The notes under the pieces: model-generated
Told to the model about the DNA's origin: nothing
Seen by the model: the letters and a program-made list of their open reading frames with translations, nothing else
Database searches by the model: none
In this document: piece by piece, positions 32,187 to 40,004 of the stretch
Layout of the letters: each line of letters begins with the position of its first letter
How positions within the stretch are numbered: the stretch's first letter is position 1
Program-made: the position numbers and the translations under genes
From: Desulfitobacterium chlororespirans DSM 11544
GTDB taxonomy: Bacteria; Bacillota; Desulfitobacteriia; Desulfitobacteriales; Desulfitobacteriaceae
NCBI RefSeq assembly: GCF_900143285.1
Contig: NZ_FRDN01000007.1
Coordinates: forward strand, 224,371 to 288,370
Reading direction: 5' to 3'
DNA: 64,000 nt

Positions 32187-32504
32187 TTATAAAATAGCTG
32201 TCCATGACATACTGCCGATAAAGCTTCCGCTGTTCCCTATATAAAGGTTTGTAGAGTCCATTCTGATCCATACTTCTCCTAAACACCCGCCGGGATCTTC
32301 CGCAGGAAAGACATATGCGGATGTGGGAATAGTCGATAAACCGTGTGCAATCATAACCTCTGCGCCGTTACCGGCAAAATCAGCATTACCACCGGTAATA
32401 ACTCCATCAACCGCTTCGGCTAGTTTTTTTATATCAGCCGCGGGATCAGCCCATTCATTTTCAAGTGGATATGGTAGGTTTAACCTTATAGTACTTCCTG
32501 GCAT
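32187..32504 (-). CDS. Short tail-fibre-tip-like protein
   Basis: The 105-residue protein looks like both ends of a phage tail fibre with the shaft removed. The N-terminus STIRLNLPYPLENEWADPAAD plus IKKLAEAVD resembles the attachment segment of tail fibres. The C-terminus has the tip pattern HGLSTIPTSAYVFPAED, then VWIRMDSTNLYIGNSGS and a final aromatic-rich strand (MSWTAIL). The ATG at 32504 is six bases from GAGGTGG. It follows the XkdU/gpI-like gene, exactly where fibre genes sit in tailocin operons, and precedes the radical SAM module. A full-length fibre gene is absent. Confidence 0.65.
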   Translation of the reverse strand: MPGSTIRLNLPYPLENEWADPAADIKKLAEAVDGVITGGNADFAGNGAEVMIAHGLSTIPTSAYVFPAEDPGGCLGEVWIRMDSTNLYIGNSGSFIGSMSWTAIL

Positions 32505-32520
32505 TTTCAACCACCTCTCA

Positions 32521-33078
32521 TTATGCTGAATTCCATGTCTTCAGCTGTTCATAAGTTTTCTCAAGGGCCGCAATCTCTGCATAGTTTTTTCCACTAACCG
32601 CCAATTCACGGTAAATTAGATAAGTAAATTCATACATTACTTCCAAATGTGCCGGCTTTATCTCCTCAATGGCTTCTTTAAGGTCTTCCCAATCAGGCGG
32701 TATTCCCTTGGTATCAATAAATTTGATAACAAAATATCCTTCTTCCGGATGATCGGCTACCGTAACCAGACCGCTGTCATAAGACTGAGCAACCTTTTGG
32801 ATCAACTTCACTGTTACGGTACCGACTCCACGGAGCTTTGAAATAATCCGACTTCGGCGCTGCGCCACAGGTTTTCCAAAATAAGAACTTAACCCCAGCT
32901 CCTTTTCCCATTGCTCAAGTCCCCAGGTGGCGGTGTTTACAAAGAACTGATTGACCACGTCCCATATGCCATCTCGAAACTCTTCCAGCTCATGACCAAA
33001 GGCGTCCAGCACAGCCCGGCTTTCTCCAGTAGCATAATATCCGGGTAAAAGGTTCAGCATTTGTTCCATACTATTCAT
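32521..33078 (-). CDS. Tail protein, XkdU/YmfQ (DUF2313) type
   Basis: The 185-residue protein matches the YmfQ/XkdU (gpI-like) baseplate family: short helical N-terminus (MLNLLPGYYATGESRAVLDAFGHEL in pieces), ELGLSSYFGKPVAQRRSRIISKLRG near residue 60 and the end IKPAHLEVMYEFTYLIYREL. It forms part of the baseplate rim and attaches fibres. It starts next to the end of the baseplate J gene and precedes the fibre-tip-like gene. Confidence 0.8.
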   Translation of the reverse strand: MNSMEQMLNLLPGYYATGESRAVLDAFGHELEEFRDGIWDVVNQFFVNTATWGLEQWEKELGLSSYFGKPVAQRRSRIISKLRGVGTVTVKLIQKVAQSYDSGLVTVADHPEEGYFVIKFIDTKGIPPDWEDLKEAIEEIKPAHLEVMYEFTYLIYRELAVSGKNYAEIAALEKTYEQLKTWNSA

Positions 33079-34180
33079 CCAGATTCACCGTCCCCAACAC
33101 AGCTACCGCTCCGGGCAAGACTGTAATGTTTCCACTTTCGCCATTAATACTCAGCTGGGAATAATCCATAATACCTGAAATGTCTAAAAGGATATTGCCT
33201 ATTTTAGCGATGCGGACCGTCGGATCAGCGGAATAAGCAATGGCCTTAAAGTAATTGTGCATGCCGACAGTAAACTCTTCGGTGACTTCCCCTAAGTTTT
33301 TCCCGGGAGTAAGGGCAACAACAGCTTCGACATTTATTGTCACCTCCGGTGCAGCCACCACGGTCACTACCGCTCCAATCGGCGCCACCCCGGAGCCGGA
33401 GCCATGGGGAAGGGGATCGATAAACCCTTGGACCTCCTCCGCAATAGCAGGTGAAACCGGCTGCTTGGCTGTATCAATCAGATAGACTTTGACTGTGCCC
33501 CGTCCGTCCCATAAGGGCTCCACGTAGGCTCCGCCGACGCCTGGAATACTCAGGGCCCATTTTAAATATTGGGCTTTATTCCCGGATGTCCCAGGAGAAC
33601 GGCGCATAAGCAGCAATCTTTGCCTGAGCTGTTCCGCAGTTTCCGGGTCTCTTCCGCCAGTGAAGCCGGGAGCCGCCACTGTAATAGCTTCAATCAGTCC
33701 TACAGAGATTCCAAAAAGCTTCAGCTCCGTACCCGTTTGCAACATTCCCAACTTTCCCACCATGGTTGCTTGAGCCGGCACTGTAACCTGTGTCTCCCCC
33801 TGGGCTAAAACTTTTTCCTGGGTAGTGGCAATCTCCACTTTTCCATCCGGTGTGCGAAACACTGTACCGGGGGGAATGGTTTCACTGAAGGGTGCCGGGG
33901 ACATTCTGGAGCAAATAATCTCTCCGGAAGCCTCCGCTCCGGCATCCCAGACTGCCCCCAGTTCATCCGCATAAAGCTTCAGATAGTCCAGACCGGCAGT
34001 GGTAATAAAATGTGCTTCCATCAGTTGCTGCATGGTATGATACCCTCCGGCCAGGCCGGTTGCCACAGCTTCTACCAAGGATAAATTCGGGGTCCCGGGA
34101 CTCCAGTCCGTGAGAGCGGAAGCTTCCGATGCTTTGGCGATCATTTCGTTTCTGGCCTGTTCGTAGTTTTTAAACTCCAT
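33071..34180 (-). CDS. Baseplate J-like wedge protein (XkdT type)
   Basis: The 369-residue protein belongs to the Mu gp47/XkdT baseplate J family. LSLVEAVATGLAGGYHTMQQLMEAHFITTAGLDYL near residues 30-65 (in pieces) is the family start. GGRDPETAEQLRQRLLLMRRSPGTSGN near 175 and VGGAYVEPLWDGRGTVKVYLID near 215 are its centre. It forms the wedges of a contractile-tail baseplate. The start overlaps the gp25-like gene by eleven bases and has GGAGG at a good distance. Confidence 0.93.
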   Translation of the reverse strand: MEFKNYEQARNEMIAKASEASALTDWSPGTPNLSLVEAVATGLAGGYHTMQQLMEAHFITTAGLDYLKLYADELGAVWDAGAEASGEIICSRMSPAPFSETIPPGTVFRTPDGKVEIATTQEKVLAQGETQVTVPAQATMVGKLGMLQTGTELKLFGISVGLIEAITVAAPGFTGGRDPETAEQLRQRLLLMRRSPGTSGNKAQYLKWALSIPGVGGAYVEPLWDGRGTVKVYLIDTAKQPVSPAIAEEVQGFIDPLPHGSGSGVAPIGAVVTVVAAPEVTINVEAVVALTPGKNLGEVTEEFTVGMHNYFKAIAYSADPTVRIAKIGNILLDISGIMDYSQLSINGESGNITVLPGAVAVLGTVNLDE

Positions 34181-34571
34181 AAGGCACCTCCAGCATGGTC
34201 TCGGTTATATCTCTATCTTCGTTGACAGAATATCGAATCATAATTTGGGCCGTTCTTTTTTCTCTAAGTACATTGACCCCAATGCTCTTCACAGTTATCC
34301 GCGTTTCCCCGGCCAGGCACTCCCGTACTGCCAATTCTGCTTTAACCGGAAAGTCATCCTGCAAAGGGTCGGAAACAATGGCAAATAACCTATTGCCATA
34401 TTCCGGGTGCAAGGCCAGGGCGCCTAAAGGGGTATGAAGCCTCAGCTCAACGGCCTGCCGGACATTATCTGCCCCGGAGACCAGCGCATAGCTGCCTAAG
34501 TAATTCACTTGCAGATTTTTATCGGCACTGAAGGCCAGCGACACGCCTAAGCCGTCCAATTCATTGACCAT
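34170..34571 (-). CDS. Baseplate wedge protein, gp25/XkdS (DUF2634) type
   Basis: The 133-residue protein resembles gpW/gp25 and XkdS: VSGADNVRQAVELRLHTPLGALALHPEYGNRL near residues 34-65 (in pieces), the family hallmark, then AVRECLAGETRITVKSIGV. In T4 gp25 has lysozyme-like ancestry and joins wedge to sheath. The ATG at 34571 is seven bases from GGAGG; an upstream ATG overlaps that site. Confidence 0.88.
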   Translation of the reverse strand: MVNELDGLGVSLAFSADKNLQVNYLGSYALVSGADNVRQAVELRLHTPLGALALHPEYGNRLFAIVSDPLQDDFPVKAELAVRECLAGETRITVKSIGVNVLREKRTAQIMIRYSVNEDRDITETMLEVPYGV

Positions 34572-34582
34572 AAACATCCCTC

Positions 34583-34855
34583 CTATCCCATACGAAGGGC
34601 TACGATTCCTTGGTTTATATCGCCGTTGGCAAACACCACCAAAACCTCATCCCCAACTTTCAAAGTATTGTATACCATCTCATTGAAGCTGAAGCTTTCC
34701 GGTTGGCCGGTAAGCTGAACCTCCTTTTCATAAAGCAGGTTGGAGCTGACCCGGATCCAGCCGGTCTCTATTTTGAAAAGAGGAAGGTACACCTTGGCCG
34801 TGTTGCCGCTCAGCGAAGTCAGAATGCCCAACTGGGGGCATATTAACTTTTGCAT
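34583..34855 (-). CDS. Small baseplate protein, XkdR (DUF2577)-like
   Basis: The 90-residue protein has an OB-fold-like pattern of strands: QLGILTSLSGNTAKVYLPLF near the N-terminus, then VYNTLKVGDEVLVVFANGDINQGIVAL at the end, in pieces. DUF2577/XkdR proteins of this size lie between the XkdQ and XkdS genes in PBSX-type clusters and are thought to form the spike or hub plug. Position and size support the call more than sequence. Confidence 0.72.
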   Translation of the reverse strand: MQKLICPQLGILTSLSGNTAKVYLPLFKIETGWIRVSSNLLYEKEVQLTGQPESFSFNEMVYNTLKVGDEVLVVFANGDINQGIVALRMG

Positions 34856-34875
34856 GGATCTTCCTCCCTAGTCGT

Positions 34876-35943
34876 TCATCCCCTTATCTCCCCATGATCC
34901 TCATACAAATCCTGGCGGTACTGCTCTGCTTCATCCGGCCGGAGATTGGTCAGATTAAACTCTGTTTTGGCTCCGCTGCTTTTGGAAAGGGAGTGGGTCA
35001 CCTGATTGAGATAATATTCCCCTTCAAACCGCCCGAACCCCTGACAAAGAACCTTGCGTTCCGCGGCTATTTCCGGATTCAAGGCACAGAGCCCTTCCGC
35101 CGTAACTACATTTCGGGACCACTCCTTCAGCCTTTTCTCTGCGTATTCTTTAGCCAAAGCAGGGGTCTTGGCTTTGCTCTCATAGACGATCCGCTCTTTG
35201 AGCTGACCGCCCATAGCGGAGAGCAGGCTTTCATTAACAGCCGATCCTTCGATCAGCTTTTTATTAGCACCCAACCAGTGCCGGACTGTTACTTTATTGA
35301 TAACATCCACTGTGGAATCATCAAAATTCAAGGTACAGTTCACTTGTCCGGGACCTAGATTATATAGTCTGGCAATCACCGTTTCATCGGTTTCTTTCCG
35401 GGGACCGAAGTACAATTCCTTATCCTTGGTCACATAGCAGACAAAACCTTCCAAATCGGCCAGGGCCTGCAGGACTTCCCATTCCTTTTTGTTGGTTATC
35501 AGCTCTTTATCGGCGATAGCGCCGGTATGGGTGATAATGGGTTTTAATCCGTATTTTTTAGCCATAATCCCGGCAATTTGGCCGGAGGTCTGATTCTCAA
35601 AAGCAACAGAATACTCTGTATCGATCATAGGCGCGGAATAATCCCTGCCAATCAGTTTGACTATTTTCTTGCCGGACCACTCCGGCTTAATGCCGTCGAT
35701 CCTGCCCGTTAAGAGATGGGTTAACTCCCCCTTGGTCCAGGACTCCGGATTGTCTACATAGCCGAAATATACTTTGACCTCTTGCTGTTTCCTGAACCAG
35801 TCCGAAAGAAGGAGATCGTTGCGAAGTGTCACCTCAAAACTGTCCGCAGCCAAATATAAGGTGTTCTCCAGGCTGATATCCAGAATATCCTGCCACTTGA
35901 CATTGACCCCTGAGACTTCAAGGATGGCTCTTGGTGCCTTCAT
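34876..35943 (-). CDS. Baseplate hub protein, XkdQ/gpD type
   Basis: The 355-residue protein matches the phage late control D/XkdQ hub family. It starts PRAILEVSGVNVKWQDILD, and VKVYFGYVDNPESW near residue 55, LTGRIDGIKPEWSGKKIVKLIGRDYSAP near 80 (in pieces), and VRHWLGANKK near 215 are visible. The C-terminal EYYLNQVTHSLSKSSGAKTEF is typical of gp27-like hubs. It joins the tail tube to the baseplate. AGGAGG precedes the ATG. Confidence 0.9.
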   Translation of the reverse strand: MKAPRAILEVSGVNVKWQDILDISLENTLYLAADSFEVTLRNDLLLSDWFRKQQEVKVYFGYVDNPESWTKGELTHLLTGRIDGIKPEWSGKKIVKLIGRDYSAPMIDTEYSVAFENQTSGQIAGIMAKKYGLKPIITHTGAIADKELITNKKEWEVLQALADLEGFVCYVTKDKELYFGPRKETDETVIARLYNLGPGQVNCTLNFDDSTVDVINKVTVRHWLGANKKLIEGSAVNESLLSAMGGQLKERIVYESKAKTPALAKEYAEKRLKEWSRNVVTAEGLCALNPEIAAERKVLCQGFGRFEGEYYLNQVTHSLSKSSGAKTEFNLTNLRPDEAEQYRQDLYEDHGEIRG

Positions 35944-35953
35944 ATTTTTCCTC

Positions 35954-36529
35954 CTATGGGCTGGGCAGTTTAAGAACGGTGCCCACCCTCAATTTTCTTT
36001 CGTCGGCAATCCCATTTAAGCTGGCTATGTCTTTCCAGCGCAGAGGATTGCCCAGCTTATCCCCGGCTATGGCCCAAAGGGTGTCTCCGGAAACCACGGT
36101 ATAGGTTTTCACAGAGTTCTTTTCCTCAGCTACGGACCGCTCAGGTGAGGGCGTGGCGACGACCACCGGTTCCGGGCCGGGTTCGGCCGATTCCACTGCT
36201 AATTCGATACTGTAGGAAACATAGTCTTTGCGGACGAGCTCCCAGTCAAATCTGCTGATGCGTACTTTGCTGCTCAGCTCTGGGCAATCGGTGACTCTAA
36301 GCTGCACCGGGTTTCCGGTGTTTTTCATCACTTCAAGCTGCATAGCTCCGGCATAAGCATCCTCGATCAATACTCCCGACCAATCGATGACCGCCCCGTC
36401 TTCCCCCATATCCTGATAAGAAGGCCCTGCGCCGGGGATATCCAGCTTCACCAGGGTCCGGGGATTTTTATAGCCTATCTTCTGGCGGGGTCCGGGGCGA
36501 AATAGAAAGTCATCCAGATAAACGTCCAC
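35954..36529 (-). CDS. LysM tail protein, XkdP type
   Basis: The 191-residue protein ends with one LysM domain (TYTVVSGDTLWAIAGDKLG and ASLNGIADERKLRVGTVLKL), which binds peptidoglycan or helps assemble the hub. The first 120 residues are XkdP-like (VKLDIPGAGPSYQDMGEDG, RISRFDWELVRKDYVSYSI). A proline/alanine/valine-rich linker separates the parts. The GTG at 36529 is six bases from GGAGGG. Between tape measure and XkdQ is the usual position. Confidence 0.88.
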   Translation of the reverse strand: MDVYLDDFLFRPGPRQKIGYKNPRTLVKLDIPGAGPSYQDMGEDGAVIDWSGVLIEDAYAGAMQLEVMKNTGNPVQLRVTDCPELSSKVRISRFDWELVRKDYVSYSIELAVESAEPGPEPVVVATPSPERSVAEEKNSVKTYTVVSGDTLWAIAGDKLGNPLRWKDIASLNGIADERKLRVGTVLKLPSP

Positions 36530-36573
36530 ACCATTCCCTCCTTCCCTAATTCTTCAACAGATGGGTGAACTCT

Positions 36574-38691
36574 TTAGCCCCAGGAAAGTTGTGGATAGGC
36601 TGGATACAGATAATCGGCAAAACGGGGATCCCGGGAAGCCTGATACTTATCCAGGTCCTTTCCTCCGAACAGGGAGCTGATCTCATTGGCGGCTCCTTCC
36701 GGGTCTGTGCTGTTGATATTGAAATTGTACTGACGGTTATCTGCCGATGATCCGCCGTCTCCCAGGAAAGGAATTGATGCAGGGTCATTCAAAAACTTGA
36801 GATCCGGTGAATTATTCAGATCTTGCCCTTTATTAGACACCACCGTTAAATTAGTATTAGAGGAGTTTATATTAAAAACGCCTTTCACTTTATTGATGAG
36901 ATCTGCAATCCATGCCACCTTATCCAGTATCCAATCACGAAAGCCAAGGAAATTTGTTTTCCAGGCGGCGATTCCTCCCGCAATCAAAGCCGTTACTCCA
37001 ATAATGATCCAGCCGACAGGCCCTAATCCGATCAACCAGGCCAAGGCCATCCGTGCTCCCGCCAGCAAAGCTCTTCCGCCCGCTGTCAGTGCTTTGATGC
37101 CAAAATCCACCAAAAACCCGCCGGCTTTTAATAAAATGGAAAACCCAGAAGTAACAGCGCTCCACAACATTCCAAGCAGTCCTGCAACGCGCCGGAATAA
37201 GCCGAAGGTTGAAGCAAAGTTCTTTACCTTGGAGGCCGCCTGGCCAAGACTAAAGATAAAACCGCCTACCGTTCCCCCTAAATATTTAAATACTCCGGAG
37301 CCCATTTTTAGCAAAGCCAATCCGCCGATGGTTTTCATTATAGCTTTGGTTGCTTCGGGATGAGCTTCTGTCCAGGCCTGAATCTCTTGGAGCGCATTAC
37401 TGGCAGTATCGGCAAAACTTTTCAGTTCCTCCACCAAAGGGGTACCTGACGAGGTCATCAGTGTGTTCCATGATTCCTTCAGAGTGGCAAGCTTGGCCAG
37501 CAACGTATCTTGCTGGGAAATAACCTGTTCTTCGATCCCTTTCATATGGGAAGCCTTTTCCGCCATTTCCGCATAACTGTCTTTGCCTGTTTGCGTCAGC
37601 GCAATTGCTGCTCTCATGCCTTCCAGACCAAAGGCGTCTTTAAAATTCTGCAGGCCACCTAAATTGCTGCTTTGCTCCACCAGGGCTTCGATTTCTTCGG
37701 CCGGCAATAGTTTTCCGCCGGCATCATATAAACTGCTTAGATCGACTCCTTGTAAAGAAGCACGCAGGCTTTCAATCAAATGCTGGGCGCTTTTGATTTG
37801 GCCCTGCTCATTGAACATGCTGTTCTCGCCGCCGCTGATCTTCATGGCTCCGGATGAAGTCTCTGTGACCGTAGCACCGTTAAGCATCCCCATTGCTTCC
37901 AGAGCTTTACGGGCCTCCGGCGTTGCTCTGTTCAAGCCGGACAGCATATCCTTCAGGTAGCTTCCGGAGGAATCTCCCAGCCCCATCGTGTGAAGCGTAC
38001 CCAGCATCAAGGAAGTCTCCTTGGCGGTCAACCCCAGTGACTTAGCGGTACCACCCGCTTGGGTCATATTATCCATCATGACCTGGACACCCACATTGCC
38101 GGCGTCGGCGACCCGGGTAATATCGTCCGCCACCTCCATCAACTGGCTGCCGTTGAGGCTAAACTTCTTAGCAATCTCATTTACGGCTTCGGCTGCCGCT
38201 GTGGGCGCAATGCCGGCTGTCTGCCCCAAGTACAGTGATGCTTTGGCTCCCCCTTCCAGAACATCCTGAAAGGCCATGCCATTTTGCAATAACTTCTCCT
38301 GGGCTTTTGCCGCATCCTCATAGCCAAATTTGGTTTCAGCACCCAGGCTTAAGGCCAGCTCTCTTAACTCCTCCATCTGCTTTTTTTGTTCTTCTAAAGG
38401 AAGGGATGAATCATACATGGCATTTTCCACGCCGAGCATGGCCTCTTCAAATAATGCGGCTTGGTTGACCGCTTTTTTAAGCTGGTCAAGGAGGGACTTT
38501 CCGGCACGGATATCCTCTAATCCGGATTTCTTCATATTCTTAAGATTATCGGCGGTTTTTTGGGTTTGACTGGCTGTTTTCCCCTGATCAGCACTCATGA
38601 TCTTAGCCGTAAGTTTAGCTGAAGCGATATTGGAACCTAAGTTATTCATGAAGGTTAAGACTAAGTCCACTTGCGTCCCATCACTTCCCAT
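36574..38691 (-). CDS. Tail tape measure protein
   Basis: The 705-residue protein sets tail length. The N-terminal 130 residues are helical (SDQGKTASQTQKTADNLKNM, then EDIRAGKSLLDQLKKAV). The TP901-type tape measure domain at about 95-330 has GAETKFGYEDAAKAQEKLLQNG, AADDITRVADAGN-like text and GLTAKETSLMLGTLHTMGLG. The hydrophobic, membrane-spanning part is at about 490-610 (LLAGARMALAWLIGLGPVGWIIIGVTALIAGG in pieces). At about 700 residues it is short compared with siphophage tape measures, fitting a short contractile tail. I use the ATG at 38691, seven bases from GAGGTG. Confidence 0.93.
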   Translation of the reverse strand: MGSDGTQVDLVLTFMNNLGSNIASAKLTAKIMSADQGKTASQTQKTADNLKNMKKSGLEDIRAGKSLLDQLKKAVNQAALFEEAMLGVENAMYDSSLPLEEQKKQMEELRELALSLGAETKFGYEDAAKAQEKLLQNGMAFQDVLEGGAKASLYLGQTAGIAPTAAAEAVNEIAKKFSLNGSQLMEVADDITRVADAGNVGVQVMMDNMTQAGGTAKSLGLTAKETSLMLGTLHTMGLGDSSGSYLKDMLSGLNRATPEARKALEAMGMLNGATVTETSSGAMKISGGENSMFNEQGQIKSAQHLIESLRASLQGVDLSSLYDAGGKLLPAEEIEALVEQSSNLGGLQNFKDAFGLEGMRAAIALTQTGKDSYAEMAEKASHMKGIEEQVISQQDTLLAKLATLKESWNTLMTSSGTPLVEELKSFADTASNALQEIQAWTEAHPEATKAIMKTIGGLALLKMGSGVFKYLGGTVGGFIFSLGQAASKVKNFASTFGLFRRVAGLLGMLWSAVTSGFSILLKAGGFLVDFGIKALTAGGRALLAGARMALAWLIGLGPVGWIIIGVTALIAGGIAAWKTNFLGFRDWILDKVAWIADLINKVKGVFNINSSNTNLTVVSNKGQDLNNSPDLKFLNDPASIPFLGDGGSSADNRQYNFNINSTDPEGAANEISSLFGGKDLDKYQASRDPRFADYLYPAYPQLSWG

Positions 38692-38818
38692 TTGCACTCA
38701 CCTCAATTCATTGTCAAGTTTCGTTATTGATAATGCTGCCGCCTGGGGCATGAACAGCTGGGGCAACCAGGAAGGGGCAGGGCGTGCCCCTTCGCTTTCT
38801 GCCGCCGAGCGCCATAAC

Positions 38819-38985
38819 TCACCCCTTTTCAGACACCTTCTGCATTTCTGCATGATACCATTCGAGGGAGCGCCAAACCGCATTTTTCATCTGCCGGGTC
38901 ATATGGAGCCATTCGTCCAGGGAGACATGAAAGGCCTTGGCAACCTGGCACCAGCGGTACAGATCTAGTTTTTGAGCAAAAAATC
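38819..38985 (-). other. Programmed -1 frameshift extension of the tail assembly chaperone
   Basis: Just before the stop of the XkdN-like gene the mRNA reads GA TTT TTT G (TTTTTTG at 38983-38977). Slipping back one base joins ADF to FAQKLDLYRWCQVAKAF and a frame of about 50 residues ending in TGA at 38819. This second frame has no start codon of its own. The layout equals the gpG/gpGT frameshift of lambda and its XkdN counterparts in contractile tails, in which a minority longer chaperone recruits tube subunits and the tape measure protein. Confidence 0.7.
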
Positions 38986-39306
38986 CGCAGCTTTATCCGC
39001 CTCTGTCTGCAGTTCTGCACCCATGCCCACGCACTTGTCATAAACACGGCGGTAAAAGGTGATGTCCTTGTTTTTCCAGTCGTCAAACAGTGTTTTATAT
39101 TCCCCGGTGGTTTCCTTGCCGTCGATTTCAATAACGCATTTGGCCGCTACATATTCATCGATAAGCATGGCCCCGTTAATCAGATTTTCCTCAGAGATAG
39201 GCACCATCTGCATCACATTGTTTTTATCAATTCCCAGGGGTTCCCGGAATTTGATGACCTTTCCGCTGGGCAAGGTGAGGGGCCCGAATACGCGCTTTTC
39301 TTCCAT
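38965..39306 (-). CDS. Tail assembly chaperone, XkdN type
   Basis: The 113-residue protein begins MEEKRVFGPLTLPSGKVIKF and ends DKAADFLLKN. Size, acidic composition and position between tube and tape measure genes identify it as the gpG/XkdN-like tail assembly chaperone. It is not part of the mature tail. The ATG at 39306 is seven bases from GGAGG; a longer frame upstream starts inside the ribosome site. A slippery TTTTTTG just before the stop gives a longer form, described separately. Confidence 0.82.
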   Translation of the reverse strand: MEEKRVFGPLTLPSGKVIKFREPLGIDKNNVMQMVPISEENLINGAMLIDEYVAAKCVIEIDGKETTGEYKTLFDDWKNKDITFYRRVYDKCVGMGAELQTEADKAADFLLKN

Positions 39307-39345
39307 GACTTTACCTCCTGTCATCTGTCATTTGTCTTCTGTCTG

Positions 39346-39780
39346 TTATTTTACCGGCTCAATTCCTTCAGCCTTGAAGCTTAAATCCTCGGAGACCACA
39401 TTCTTGCCGCTCTGGGCCTTAATGGCCAACTCATCGATTTTGCAGGCCAGCAGTCGGTATTTTCCCGAGAATCCTTTACCTGGGGCATCCACATTAAAGG
39501 AGATGGCAAAACGGGGTGCCGAAGGGATCTTTTCTCCGCGCTTCAAAGCCTTGGCCCCCCAAATGCGGTTGATTATATCCAGTTGGGTGTGTCCCCGTTT
39601 CAGTTTTCCTTCAATGGTGATCTGCCCGTCTAAAATTTCAGCAATCCGTTCACCCAAGGCTAAATAGCTTTCTGAATCCTCTTTAATGGTAAATTCCACC
39701 TCTTGATACTCCCCAACGAGATCGGGGCCGTTATCACCGACGATGGTGACCGAGACATCAAATCCTTGCAACTTAGGCAT
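39346..39780 (-). CDS. Tail tube protein, XkdM type
   Basis: The 144-residue protein starts PKLQGFDVSVTIVGDNGPDLVGEYQEVEFTI after the methionine (in pieces) and contains ITIEGKLKRGHTQLDIINRI and FAISFNVDAPGKGFSGKYRLLACKID. It matches the XkdM/DUF2001-type tube proteins, with the beta-sandwich expected for contractile tail tubes. It forms the inner tube through which anything delivered by the particle would pass. In most PBSX-type clusters it directly follows the sheath gene. Here a ferredoxin gene separates them. Confidence 0.9.
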   Translation of the reverse strand: MPKLQGFDVSVTIVGDNGPDLVGEYQEVEFTIKEDSESYLALGERIAEILDGQITIEGKLKRGHTQLDIINRIWGAKALKRGEKIPSAPRFAISFNVDAPGKGFSGKYRLLACKIDELAIKAQSGKNVVSEDLSFKAEGIEPVK

Positions 39781-39804
39781 TAGTTTTCACCCTCCGTTCT
39801 TGAC

Positions 39805-39993
39805 TTATCTTTTGAACACCGAATTCTTCGGCAATTCCAGCTGATTGACAGGGCATTGCCCCATACATAACCCGCATTCAAGGCAATTTTCGGTTACACT
39901 CAGCTTTCCCCCGGCTACGGTGAGAGCCTTTACCGGGCAAACCTTCAGGCAGGCGCCGCAAGCCGGGCAATGTTCAAGTATTTTAATGGCCAT
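39805..39993 (-). CDS. 2x[4Fe-4S] ferredoxin inside the tail operon
   Basis: The 62-residue protein is a bacterial-type ferredoxin with two complete cluster motifs: HCPACGACLKVCPVKAL at residues 8-24 and NCLECGLCMGQCPVNQL at 36-52. AGGAGGAG precedes its ATG and it starts eleven bases after the sheath gene stop, so it is a normal operon member, not an antisense artefact. Phage tail operons do not normally encode a ferredoxin. The only obvious users in the operon are the two radical SAM enzymes at its end, which need one-electron reduction of their clusters. A structural or cargo role in the particle is possible too. Confidence 0.93.
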   Translation of the reverse strand: MAIKILEHCPACGACLKVCPVKALTVAGGKLSVTENCLECGLCMGQCPVNQLELPKNSVFKR

Positions 39994-40004
39994 TAAAGCT
40001 CCTC

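Noticed and set aside
38714-38815. 33-residue frame between the chaperone extension and the tape measure gene
   Set aside because: It has no good ribosome site or conserved features, and the product is rich in G, P and R. It is probably spacer.
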